A DNA stretch of 64,000 bases from an uncultured Prevotella sp. (lineage in GTDB: Bacteria > Bacteroidota > Bacteroidia > Bacteroidales > Bacteroidaceae): contig CAJODL010000005.1 in assembly GCA_905233165.1 (NCBI GenBank), positions 1 to 64,000 of the forward strand, written 5' to 3'. Below the pieces are notes generated by a model. It saw nothing but the letters and a program-made list of their open reading frames with translations. It was not told where the DNA came from and ran no database searches. A program made the position numbers and the translations under genes. Shown piece after piece: positions 19,773-29,047 of the stretch; the first letter of the stretch is position 1, and every line of letters begins with the position of its first letter.

Positions 19773-20447
19773 TTAAGGTTCAAAGCTATAGCCGAATCCT
19801 GTGCGGGATATCAGGCGGGTAGCATAATGGTTCAACTTCTTTCTCAGTCGTGTGATGTTCACATCCACTGTGCGCTCTGTAACAATAACATCCTTTGGCC
19901 ACACCATTTCGAGCAGCTGCTGACGACTGAATGTCTTTCCTTTGTTGGAAAGCAGTAACAGGAGCAACTCATATTCTGTCCTTGTGAGAGCTATCGGTTC
20001 GCCATCAACTGTTACGTTTTTGCTGGAGACATCCACGACGAGTCCCTCAAAAGCCACTTCCTTACCCCTTGTATTTATTCCCCTATTCAGGACGGCCTTC
20101 ACTCTTGCCATCACCTCACGAACAGAGAATGGTTTCGTCACATAGTCATCAGCTCCCAATGAGAAGCCTTGCAATGTGTCGTCCTCAGCATCTTTTGCAG
20201 TAAGAAAGATAATTGGGATATTATGGGTTCTGTCGTCGGATTTCAGTTTTTCTGCCAATTCAAAGCCTGACATACCAGGCATCATGACATCGAGCAGCAG
20301 AAGGTCAAAGGGATTTTGCAACTTCTCCAATGCTTCTTCTGCAGAATATGCTGCCTCTGCATGATAGCCTTCTGCATGAAGATTGAACAACAGAATGTCA
20401 CACAAATCCCGTTCGTCGTCAACAACTAAAATCCTTTTCTTTTCCAT
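19773..20447 (-). CDS. OmpR/PhoB-type response regulator
   Basis: ILVVDDERDLCDILLFNL, LLLLDVMMPGMSGFELAEKL, C-terminal winged helix; start at MEKKRIL because CAAAGTTA lies at 20457-20464. Confidence 0.92.
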   Translation of the reverse strand: MEKKRILVVDDERDLCDILLFNLHAEGYHAEAAYSAEEALEKLQNPFDLLLLDVMMPGMSGFELAEKLKSDDRTHNIPIIFLTAKDAEDDTLQGFSLGADDYVTKPFSVREVMARVKAVLNRGINTRGKEVAFEGLVVDVSSKNVTVDGEPIALTRTEYELLLLLLSNKGKTFSRQQLLEMVWPKDVIVTERTVDVNITRLRKKLNHYATRLISRTGFGYSFEP

Positions 20448-20526
20448 AACTTTGGGCAAAGTTACGAAAAATAATTAACATACCTAATATTATCGTCAAA
20501 AAAAGTATAAAAAAGGCTTTTTATTG

Positions 20527-22224
20527 CTATTCGTATTTCTTTCCGAAGCGTGCCTGAACTACATTGACAACATAGTCGCCAAGTCTCTCCATTTCGCTTA
20601 CCATATCTGTATATAATGTACCCACGCTATAGTCATACTCCTGCTCATTGACAGACTTTATATTTTCTGCTTTCAGTTTCTTACGTAAGGTGTTGATGTT
20701 GTTTTCTATGCGGAAGGTCTCACGAATCTTGTGGTCTCTCCTATGTCCATGCATTACAACATTCATTTGTGTAAGGGCTTCTACACAGAGTCTCATCAAT
20801 GCCTGCAGTTGTTCTGTCTGATGCTGAGTGAATTTCTTATTGGTGTCATTTTTTCGCTCCACCATTCTTGCCAATTTATAGCAAGCATCGCCAATAGATT
20901 CCAGTTCACTGATTTCACGCATCATCTGGCGAATCTTATGCTTTGTCTCACCACTAAGATGATCGTCGCCAACCTGCTCTAAGTAGTTTGCTATTTCTAT
21001 CTCTATTCTGTCTGTTGCGTCTTCCTCAAACTCTATCTTGCTAAAGAGTTCTGCAAACTTCTTTTTGTCTGTTTCTGCAAACAATAGGCACACCATATTG
21101 AACATCTCTCCTACTCTCTCAGCAAAGGCAGTAGTCTCTTTCTGTGCCTGAAGGACAGCAATTTCTGGCGTCTGCACCAAACCAGACTGAATATACTGCA
21201 GGCGGAATTCTCCCTTCTTTTCTTCCTGCTTTTCTGGCAGCAGGTAGCAGACAGCATGCTCCATCTGCTTAACAAGTCCGAGAAGAATAGCAGTATTTAT
21301 GACATTAAAGCAGGTGTGGAACATAGCCAGCACAACAGGCAGTCGCATTGTCTGTCCTCCTGCTGATGGATTATAGCCTACAAAGCCACACACCATATCC
21401 ACAAAAGGATAGAATACTATCAGCACCCACACCACTCCGAAGACGTTAAACAACAAGTGTGCAAGGGCTGCCCTACGAGCTTGGGTATTAGCACCCAAGG
21501 CTACAAGGTTGGCTGTTGCTGTAGTACCTATATTCTCACCCATCACCAATGCTATGCCAAGATATATGGGCAAGACACCTGTGGAACAAAGCAGAATGGT
21601 GATTGCCATAACTGCTGCTGATGATTGCACTATGCAGGTTATCAGAGTTCCTATAGCCAAGAAGGCCAGAATGGTAAGATGACTCGATGTGTCGAATGAT
21701 GCAAAGAATGAGATTACTGCATCATTGTGTTCCAAATCCATCGCTTTTCCTGTAGTACTGAGCATCACCAGTGACAGGAACATAAAGGCCGTACCAAACA
21801 AAAAGTCACCAATATAGTTATGACTCCTCTTATATATCAGGACCATTCCGACTAAGAAAGACGGATAAACGATATTTGTCAGGTCAACACTATATCCTAA
21901 CGACATAATCCATGCTGTCAGAGTGGTTCCAATATTCGCACCCATGATAACTGATATGGCTTGTGCCAATGTCAGCAGTCCTGCTGAAACGAATGATACA
22001 GTCATCACTGTAGTTGCTGACGAAGACTGTACAGCACAGGTGACGAGCATACCTGTCAGCATACCAGTAAAGCGATTGGTTGTCATCTTGGCAAGAATAT
22101 GCCTCAACCCAGGACCTGCCATCTTCTGAAGGGCTTCACTCATCATACGCATTCCGTAGATGAGAAGACTCAAAGAGCCCAACAGTTGAAAAGCAATAAA
22201 AGTGTAATTTTGATTTGTTTCCAT
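20527..22224 (-). CDS. Na/Pi cotransporter family protein with PhoU-like C-terminal region
   Basis: QSSSATTVMTVSFVSAGLL and QSSAAVMAITILL repeats; start at METNQNYTF. Confidence 0.9.
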   Translation of the reverse strand: METNQNYTFIAFQLLGSLSLLIYGMRMMSEALQKMAGPGLRHILAKMTTNRFTGMLTGMLVTCAVQSSSATTVMTVSFVSAGLLTLAQAISVIMGANIGTTLTAWIMSLGYSVDLTNIVYPSFLVGMVLIYKRSHNYIGDFLFGTAFMFLSLVMLSTTGKAMDLEHNDAVISFFASFDTSSHLTILAFLAIGTLITCIVQSSAAVMAITILLCSTGVLPIYLGIALVMGENIGTTATANLVALGANTQARRAALAHLLFNVFGVVWVLIVFYPFVDMVCGFVGYNPSAGGQTMRLPVVLAMFHTCFNVINTAILLGLVKQMEHAVCYLLPEKQEEKKGEFRLQYIQSGLVQTPEIAVLQAQKETTAFAERVGEMFNMVCLLFAETDKKKFAELFSKIEFEEDATDRIEIEIANYLEQVGDDHLSGETKHKIRQMMREISELESIGDACYKLARMVERKNDTNKKFTQHQTEQLQALMRLCVEALTQMNVVMHGHRRDHKIRETFRIENNINTLRKKLKAENIKSVNEQEYDYSVGTLYTDMVSEMERLGDYVVNVVQARFGKKYE

Positions 22225-22366
22225 ATTATACTGAATTCTGGGCACAAAGGTACGAGTCCTTTCTCTATTGGCCAAAGAATTCGTGTTACAATATGGTTAC
22301 ATTTTCAAGTTAAGAGTTAAGAATTAAGAGTTAATAATTTTCAATGGTCAATGCTCAATGTTCAAT

Positions 22367-24052
22367 TTACGAAAATCTCGCCTGTACTACATTTACTACA
22401 TAGTCGCCAAGTCTCTCCATTTCGTTTACCATATCTACATATAGAGTACCCAGGCTGTAGCTGTATTCCTGTTTGTCAACAGACATCGCATTCTCATCCC
22501 TCAGTTTCCTACGCTTCTCATTGATTTTGTTCTCTATGCGATAAGTATCGTGGATATCATGGTCTCTTCTGTGTCCACACATTACTACATTCATCTGTGC
22601 AAGGCTCTGAGTACATAGTGCCATCATAGCCTGTAGCTGTTCTGTCTGATGCTGAGTGAGTTTCTTGTCTGTCTCATGTTTGCGTTCTATTATCTGAGCC
22701 AACTTGTAGCAGGCATCACCAATAGATTCCAGCTCACCAATCTCACGCAGCATCATTCGAATCTTATGCTTTGTATCGCCACTGAGATGGTCATTGCTGA
22801 CATGCTCCAAGTACTGGGCTATCTCCAGTTCTGTCTTGTCTGTAGCCTCCTCTTCCTGTTCTATCTTTTTGAAGAGTTCTGCAAACTGCTTATCACTATT
22901 TTCTATAAACAGTTGGCACACCATATTAAACATCTCTCCTACCCTGTGAGCAAAGGCAGCCGTTTCTTTCTGTGCCTGGAGAACTGCAATTTCTGGTGTC
23001 TGCACCAAGCCTGACTGTATATATTGCAGGCGGAAAGCTCCATCTTTTGTTGTCTGCTTTTCAGGTATTAGCCAGCATACAATGCGCTCCATCTGCTTTA
23101 TGGGTCCTATGAGGACAGCAGTATTGGCAACATTAAAACAAGTGTGGAACATAGCCAGCACAACAGGCAGACGTGATGCCTGACCACCCGCTGCAGGATC
23201 ATAGCCTACCAAGCTGCATACCATATCAACAAAGGGATAGAACACTATGAGCACCCACATAACTCCAAAGACATTAAACAGCAAGTGTGCAAGGGCAGCC
23301 CGACGAGCCTGGGTATTTGCACCCAAAGCAGCAAGATTGGCAGTTGCTGTAGTGCCTATATTCTCACCCATCACCAATGCTATGCCAAGATATATGGGCA
23401 AGACACCTGTGGAACAAAGCAGAATGGTGATTGCCATAACTGCTGCAGAAGACTGCACTATACAGGTTATCAGGGTTCCTATTCCCAAGAATATCAGTAT
23501 TGTGAGATAACTTGATGTATCGAAGGAGGCAAAGAATGATATCACCTCTTGGTTATGCCCCAAATCCATTGCCTTGCCGGCATTGCTCAGCAACACCAAT
23601 GACAGGAACAGGAAGGCTGTGCCAAACAGGAAGTCACCAAAGATATGATGACGTTTTATATAGATAAGAATTATTCCCAACAGGAAACAGGGATATATAA
23701 CAGTTGTCAAATCGAGGCTGTATCCCAATGACATAATCCAAGCAGTCAGAGTGGTTCCGATGTTGGCACCCATGATAACAGAGATGGCCTGCAGCAATGT
23801 CAGCAGTCCTGCTGATACGAAAGAAACAGTCATAACAGTAGTAGCCGACGATGACTGTACAGCACAGGTGACGAGCATACCAGTCAGCATACCAGTAAAG
23901 CGATTGGTAGTCATTCTGGCAAGAACATGTCTCAATCCAGGGCCAGCCATCTTCTGAAGGGCCTCACTCATTACTCGCATACCATAGATGAGAAGACTCA
24001 AAGAGCCCATCATCTGTAATGCTATCAACACATAGTTATGATCTGTTTCCAT
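22367..24052 (-). CDS. Na/Pi cotransporter family protein (tandem paralog)
   Basis: Near-identical to the 20527-22224 product over most of its length. Confidence 0.9.
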   Translation of the reverse strand: METDHNYVLIALQMMGSLSLLIYGMRVMSEALQKMAGPGLRHVLARMTTNRFTGMLTGMLVTCAVQSSSATTVMTVSFVSAGLLTLLQAISVIMGANIGTTLTAWIMSLGYSLDLTTVIYPCFLLGIILIYIKRHHIFGDFLFGTAFLFLSLVLLSNAGKAMDLGHNQEVISFFASFDTSSYLTILIFLGIGTLITCIVQSSAAVMAITILLCSTGVLPIYLGIALVMGENIGTTATANLAALGANTQARRAALAHLLFNVFGVMWVLIVFYPFVDMVCSLVGYDPAAGGQASRLPVVLAMFHTCFNVANTAVLIGPIKQMERIVCWLIPEKQTTKDGAFRLQYIQSGLVQTPEIAVLQAQKETAAFAHRVGEMFNMVCQLFIENSDKQFAELFKKIEQEEEATDKTELEIAQYLEHVSNDHLSGDTKHKIRMMLREIGELESIGDACYKLAQIIERKHETDKKLTQHQTEQLQAMMALCTQSLAQMNVVMCGHRRDHDIHDTYRIENKINEKRRKLRDENAMSVDKQEYSYSLGTLYVDMVNEMERLGDYVVNVVQARFS

Positions 24053-24055
24053 GTT

Positions 24056-24121
24056 TCAACTATCAATTATCAGTTGTCAACTATCAGTTATCAATTGTCA
24101 GTTGTCAGTTATCAGTTGTCA
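24056..24121. repeat. Heptamer tandem array (TCAACTA/TCAATTA/TCAGTTG), 9.4 units
   Basis: Units counted individually. Confidence 0.9.
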
Positions 24122-24278
24122 TATTTCGAATGCAAAAATAAGAAAAAATATTCTATCTACCAAGAAAAATGTTCCAAACAGTTAACAAGGTTTAAGAAAA
24201 TGGCAGTAATGTTTATCATAGTTTAAAATTCGTGCCACTTTGTCTTTCGTTTTTGACATTTTGTCACCCCACCCTGAG

Positions 24279-24295
24279 TAGGCACGCCCTTTGCA
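24279..24295 (+). promoter_or_regulatory. Sigma-54-like -24/-12 promoter upstream of hsp20
   Basis: TAGGCACGCCCTTTGCA fits GGCACG-N4-TTGC. Confidence 0.5.
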
Positions 24296-24366
24296 CTATG
24301 GTAAGCAGAAGCTGAGGCAAGAAAAGCCAAGGCAACAACAAAACATACGTTTAACTTAAAATATAA

Positions 24367-24804
24367 TTGGAGGTAAAAATTATGTTGACATTAATGAAAA
24401 ACAACGATTGGTTCCCAACAATGTTTGATGATTTCTTTAACAATGGTTTTATGCCTCGTGCCAACAGTACAGCACCAGCAGTAAATGTCAAGGAGACTGA
24501 TAAGGAATACACTATGGAGCTTGCAGCCCCTGGCATTAAGAAAGAATATTGCCGCGTAGGCATCAATGATGAAGGCTTCCTCACCGTTGCCATTGAGAAT
24601 AAGCAAGAACATAAGCATGAGGACAAGAACCATCACTATCTGCGTCGTGAGTTCAGCTATTCTAACTACGAACAGAACTACACCCTGCCAGATGACGTAC
24701 AGAAAGACAACATAAGTGCTAAGGTCGAAGATGGCATCCTGACAATCACAATGCCAAAGACAGCACCAAAAGAGAAGGTAACAAAGTCTATCGAGATTTC
24801 ATAA
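24367..24804 (+). CDS. Hsp20/alpha-crystallin small heat-shock protein
   Basis: VNVKETDKEYTMELAAPGIKKEYCRVGI, KVEDGILTITMPKTAPKE. Confidence 0.95.
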   Translation: MEVKIMLTLMKNNDWFPTMFDDFFNNGFMPRANSTAPAVNVKETDKEYTMELAAPGIKKEYCRVGINDEGFLTVAIENKQEHKHEDKNHHYLRREFSYSNYEQNYTLPDDVQKDNISAKVEDGILTITMPKTAPKEKVTKSIEIS

Positions 24805-24874
24805 CCGTGGATTGTTTAACAACTAAAAAAATGGAGCAGCATCGCAATGATGTTGCTCTTTTTTTGTTATTTGA

Positions 24875-25178
24875 TTACTCAAGTCCGTCTGTCAAGAAAC
24901 GTCTCAAGTGGAGATGGATAATACCATTAGAATCCTGCCTACTAATAAGCGGAGTCATTGAGATGACATATTTGGGATAATTGTCTTTGATAGCTTGAAG
25001 GTTGCCAAACTCACGCTCCCTTGTGTATTCATCAGCAATGATGTACGATGCCTGAACATATAGACTTTGTCCATTAGCTTTTACCGACACGTCGCTGTCC
25101 TGTCAGAATAACAATGGTATCCTTGCCAAGATAGCGCTCTATCTTCTCCAAATAATTTTGTCTAAGAATTGCACCCAT
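24875..25178 (-). pseudogene. Remnant of an AAA+ ATPase with DUF4143-like C-terminus, internal deletion
   Basis: N-terminal MGAILRQNYLEKIERYLGKDTIVILTGQRRVGKS (Walker A), then stop/frame change, then ANGQSLYVQASYIIADEYTREREFGNLQAIKDNYPKYVISM. Confidence 0.8.
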
Positions 25179-25601
25179 AGCACCCACTAATTTATCTTCT
25201 ATAAAAGAAATTTTGTGCAAATATAATAGTTTTATCTTTTATAAAAGACAAAAACAAGTTTTTTTTTCGTAATATCTGCTTTTTAATAGTTTTTTTGGTT
25301 ATTAAGGAGTCTTATTTGGGTATTTTCCGTAAATTTTCCGACCCTTACGGAAAAACTTTTCGCTCGGGACGGAAAAATATTTCGTTAGTTACGAAAAAAA
25401 ACATACCAGCGATTACGATTACAGCGATGACACCCACCCTAATTTATTATATTAAAGATTAAAAATTAAAGATTAAATTCGGACTTGCGGTCCTCAAACC
25501 TTGGACCTTTGACGAAAATCTTGTCCGCCAAAGAAAAGCCCACTCCGAAGAGTGAGCTGGATGGGATAATTCAATAAATCAAAGGATATTCTCTGTCATA
25601 T

Positions 25602-25934
25602 TTATTCAATCTTGATACCAAGTATCTTTATTGCCTCTTCTTTTACCCTAAGTAATTCTTTGTAATTATATTTATTCTTAACAATCAGCTTAAAGATACG
25701 AGTTGCTTCACTATTCAATTCTGCATCAAATTTGTCTGGGTGACATTTCTTTTTAAGTTCATCATATAGTTGTTTATTCTTTACCCAATCGTGTGTAACA
25801 CCAGAAAAATCAATGTCTGCTGTATCTTTTAAAATTTTAGCTTTCGCATCTTTGAATTTTGTTCGGTCTGACGACGTAAATAATGATTTAATAATTGTTT
25901 TCAGACTCTTTGCTATGTTGGAGATATTATTCAT
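25602..25934 (-). CDS. Unknown protein with J-domain-like HPD segment
   Basis: QLYDELKKKCHPDKFDAELNSEATRIFKLIVKNKYNYKELLRVKEEAIKILGIK. Confidence 0.6.
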   Translation of the reverse strand: MNNISNIAKSLKTIIKSLFTSSDRTKFKDAKAKILKDTADIDFSGVTHDWVKNKQLYDELKKKCHPDKFDAELNSEATRIFKLIVKNKYNYKELLRVKEEAIKILGIKIE

Positions 25935-26361
25935 TATTTTTTATTTTCTGTTGTTCACCAAAAGCTCCTATAAGATTAATCTTACTGGTATATTCTATTA
26001 ATTTCCATTTACAGCCATAATTGCCTGTAGTGCCACATACTTCTAACGTGTCCCAACCAAGAACTATCAGTCTCCTAACTAAAGACTCGTTTGATATAAT
26101 AATATTACCAATATACATAATTTCATCCTTGGTTAGTTGACGCCCAGTAAATGCTTTTATGCGAAAACCAGAACTAAACCATTTAGAAAAAGCATGCCTG
26201 TATTCAGGTGTTCCTTTAGACACACTTGCTGTCAACCATACAGGGACTTCACCTGACACATATCCATCACGAGCATCAGCATTGAATCCATTTATCAATT
26301 TAACTCTTTCGCTTCTGTCTCTGAACCATCCAACGATTGCGTTCCATATTCTTGTAACCAT
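25927..26361 (-). CDS. Unknown protein
   Basis: 144 aa, overlapped at both ends by neighbouring co-directional ORFs. Confidence 0.6.
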   Translation of the reverse strand: MVTRIWNAIVGWFRDRSERVKLINGFNADARDGYVSGEVPVWLTASVSKGTPEYRHAFSKWFSSGFRIKAFTGRQLTKDEIMYIGNIIISNESLVRRLIVLGWDTLEVCGTTGNYGCKWKLIEYTSKINLIGAFGEQQKIKNNE

Positions 26362-27218
26362 TGTTCTATAACAGCTATCTTTGAATTTATTGTATTTTTA
26401 TTTTTTTTATATGATATGAATTCCAATATATAACAAGCAATTAATATAATGGTGCAAATGACAATCCCTCTTTCGAATAATTCTTTATTATTCTCATAAA
26501 TCCCCTTTAGAAGTGCACCTAATAAGACTGGAATTATGACTGCTATCATTCCATACAATCCATCATTCATATCAAGTTCGTCGATAAGACTAATGCGTTC
26601 CTTCCTTTTTGCATTAATCTCTTCTCTTAACTTCTTTTCTTTTTCCTTCCATTTTTGTTTTTCCAGTTCCTCTTCTTTACGCCTTTGCAATTCAGCAACC
26701 AAATCTCCAGTTTGTGTATCTATTTCTTCCAACTTCTCTATGTCATCTGCGTATTTCTTTATTTGTCCAAATAGAGTGTTAGCTAAATTGACAAAATCCT
26801 GGTTATAGTTGTCACCTGTGTAATTTTGTACATTACATATCTTCTCAAGTTTTTCATATAATTCTATAGTTGAAAACTTTATACCAAGTTCTTTGATTGC
26901 TCGTTTACGGATTTCTTTTAATACCTTTTCATCATTTTTGTTTTTAAGCGTTTTACTTTTACTATATAATTCATTCGATATTCTTACTTTTTCTTGATCG
27001 TAAGGATTCAAAAAATTGGCTGGATCGCATCTTTTTATAATTTCATCATACAACGATTCAAAAACTCCAGGTATAGGATTAGGGTGTTCTAGTTTATCGG
27101 AAACGCCATCGATATTTGAGAAGAGCTGTTGGGGATTACTTTTTACTTCTTCAAAATCATACTGATCATCGTTTTGCTGTGTCATATATTTGGTTTTGTT
27201 TTCGATTAAAAGTTTCAT
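26295..27218 (-). CDS. Unknown membrane protein: J-like repeats, coiled coil, two predicted TM segments
   Basis: ELQRRKEEELEKQKWKEKEKKLREEINAKRKER then IAVIIPVLLGALLKGIY and GIVICTIILIACYILEFI. Confidence 0.65.
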   Translation of the reverse strand: MKLLIENKTKYMTQQNDDQYDFEEVKSNPQQLFSNIDGVSDKLEHPNPIPGVFESLYDEIIKRCDPANFLNPYDQEKVRISNELYSKSKTLKNKNDEKVLKEIRKRAIKELGIKFSTIELYEKLEKICNVQNYTGDNYNQDFVNLANTLFGQIKKYADDIEKLEEIDTQTGDLVAELQRRKEEELEKQKWKEKEKKLREEINAKRKERISLIDELDMNDGLYGMIAVIIPVLLGALLKGIYENNKELFERGIVICTIILIACYILEFISYKKNKNTINSKIAVIEQWLQEYGTQSLDGSETEAKELN

Positions 27219-27688
27219 CGGTTTAATTTGATTTCAAGTTCTTTTAATGCTAAAAATATTGCAATCTTCTCATAGTTACTTAATTTTCTAACATCAACTC
27301 CTTTAATATAGATATTCGTAGAGTAAATCGTTGGTGTATTTGTAAAGCCAATACGAAAATCTGAACCTAACCCCGTCGAAGACAAATAAATCTTTTTGTC
27401 AGCATATAAAGCATTCTCTACAAAACAAAACCGATAATCAGCTTCAATAGTATTATATTCATATTCAACTTCTATTGCACCTTCTATAGGCTTGTTTGTA
27501 TAGCATACAAAAAAGTCTGGAAAACTATTTGTTAAATAAATATTATTGTCCACCCCTAAACTATTAGGGCTGATATATATTTTCATATCAGCAGATGGAA
27601 TATGTGGCGTTAAACTTAATTGAAAGGACCTTGCTTCCAAGAAAGTAGATGTAAATATTAAAAATATGAATAAGGCCCTTCTTAACAT
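27215..27688 (-). CDS. Secreted repetitive protein (DUF6150-like)
   Basis: Signal peptide; repeating units such as ADMKIYISPNSLGVDNNIYLTN. Confidence 0.55.
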   Translation of the reverse strand: MLRRALFIFLIFTSTFLEARSFQLSLTPHIPSADMKIYISPNSLGVDNNIYLTNSFPDFFVCYTNKPIEGAIEVEYEYNTIEADYRFCFVENALYADKKIYLSSTGLGSDFRIGFTNTPTIYSTNIYIKGVDVRKLSNYEKIAIFLALKELEIKLNR

Positions 27689-27692
27689 TGTA

Positions 27693-28052
27693 TTATTTTT
27701 TAATATAGTTTATTTCCTTTGATTTCGCTTCTTCTACAGGAATCTCTTTACTAACCACATACATTCTTGCAAGTCTATCATCTCCTGCAGACATATTCAC
27801 TGATTCCAATTTCCAACCTTGACTTACGAACCAATTAACTGCTCCCATAACAGTGTTAAATACTATGACTTCGCCTTCTTCTGTTTTATATTGTTCAGAG
27901 TATTTTCCATTACCTGTGTCAATCGTTGGTGTTGCCCCCCTTTGAACTGCTAAAATTTCAATATAGGTTTTCACGGTTTTTCGTTCTGTCGACTCTGCCC
28001 TCAATCCTGTTGTTAGTACACTTAATGTTAAAATCAAAAATAACTTTTTCAT
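27693..28052 (-). CDS. Secreted unknown protein
   Basis: MKKLFLILTLSVLTTGLRAES signal peptide; first gene of the cassette. Confidence 0.65.
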   Translation of the reverse strand: MKKLFLILTLSVLTTGLRAESTERKTVKTYIEILAVQRGATPTIDTGNGKYSEQYKTEEGEVIVFNTVMGAVNWFVSQGWKLESVNMSAGDDRLARMYVVSKEIPVEEAKSKEINYIKK

Positions 28053-28065
28053 AATCTTAAAGTTT

Positions 28066-28080
28066 TAATAGTAACTATTA
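28066..28080. promoter_or_regulatory. Perfect palindrome TAATAGT-A-ACTATTA upstream of the cassette
   Basis: 7-bp arms, 1-nt spacer, ends 14 nt upstream of the 28052 start. Confidence 0.5.
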
Positions 28081-28107
28081 GTTATTGGTATGATATACAC
28101 AAAAAAA

Positions 28108-28239
28108 CGTGGACAAATTACTTCGTCTACGCTTCCGAGGTATTGGGGATAACCTAGCATTCTTAAACGAGTAAATGTCCACGCTGAACAGCGTGAACTA
28201 TCTACTTCAATTCTTGAATGCTTCTTCTAATTCCCCAAT
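28108..28239. other. Structured intergenic element with interleaved inverted repeats
   Basis: Arms 28108-28122/28170-28183, 28142-28162/28216-28239, hairpin 28180-28195. Confidence 0.5.
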
Positions 28240-28348
28240 TATCGGATAGCAAGAATCAAAAGTGGATGTTCAAATCCTATATGTCTTTAGTTTATTTCGA
28301 TTATGTCATAAGCATTTGCTTTTGAGTTGTTCAACATTATCTGATGGT

Positions 28349-28618
28349 TTATACTTGTTCATGGGCATAGTTCTGATAGTTGCCCAATATCTGCTCAATA
28401 TGTATGACCTCAGGGCAGGAGTCCCATGTTACGCCTCCACCCATGAGGTACCACTTTTCGCGCTCTTTCGCTGGCACCTTCTTTAGTGAAGGGAAGGCAG
28501 AAATAGGCATCATTACAGAACGCCCGTCCTGCAAATCAACTTGAAATTTTCCTCTACGGGGAAATGACAAGCGCTTAATCTTCGGCTTTACATTCCAATA
28601 TCCTTCCGTCTTGTACAT
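28349..28618 (-). CDS. DUF2442-family protein
   Basis: FQVDLQDGRSVMMPISAFPSLKKVPAKEREKWYLMGGGVTWD. Confidence 0.75.
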   Translation of the reverse strand: MYKTEGYWNVKPKIKRLSFPRRGKFQVDLQDGRSVMMPISAFPSLKKVPAKEREKWYLMGGGVTWDSCPEVIHIEQILGNYQNYAHEQV

Positions 28619-28622
28619 AATG

Positions 28623-28919
28623 CTATTTGTTTTTATTAATCTTGATTATTCTAATTGTCTCACCCTGCTTGAAGTGGTTCCATTGGCTGAGCAGTTTGGC
28701 ACAGTATTGTCTAGCTATTTCCACCACTTCTTTTGCCTGTGCATCCGTCAAATCCCCTTTGTCCGCCAATTCCACGTTCGGTTCCAACCAAATCTTGCAT
28801 AGATGCTCAGTACTACGTTTACCTACATGAACGTGAGCACGGTTTTCATGATAGTCAGTATTCCAGAAAAGGAACTGCCATATGACTTTTGCTGTAATGT
28901 AGAGTAGTATTTTGGGCAT
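28623..28919 (-). CDS. DUF4160-family protein
   Basis: NRAHVHVGKRSTEHLCKIWLEPNVEL; 4-nt gap to the DUF2442 gene. Confidence 0.75.
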   Translation of the reverse strand: MPKILLYITAKVIWQFLFWNTDYHENRAHVHVGKRSTEHLCKIWLEPNVELADKGDLTDAQAKEVVEIARQYCAKLLSQWNHFKQGETIRIIKINKNK

Positions 28920-28956
28920 ATACTGCGATGTTTAGGTATTATTTGCATTAATCTGC

Positions 28957-29047
28957 CTGCAAAGGTACGATTAACTGAGCAAAATACCAAACAAAAAGGA
29001 AAGATTTTTCATTTTTGCTTGTATTTTCTAACGAAAGTACCTTAGAC
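28957..29047. repeat. 91-bp inverted repeat, left arm
   Basis: Aligned to the reverse complement of 29747-29837: 81/91 identities counted by hand. Confidence 0.9.

Noticed and set aside
19747-19778. TTTAAGGG-type repeats as another heptamer array
   Set aside because: Spacing is 8-9 bp rather than 7, so not counted as part of the heptamer class.
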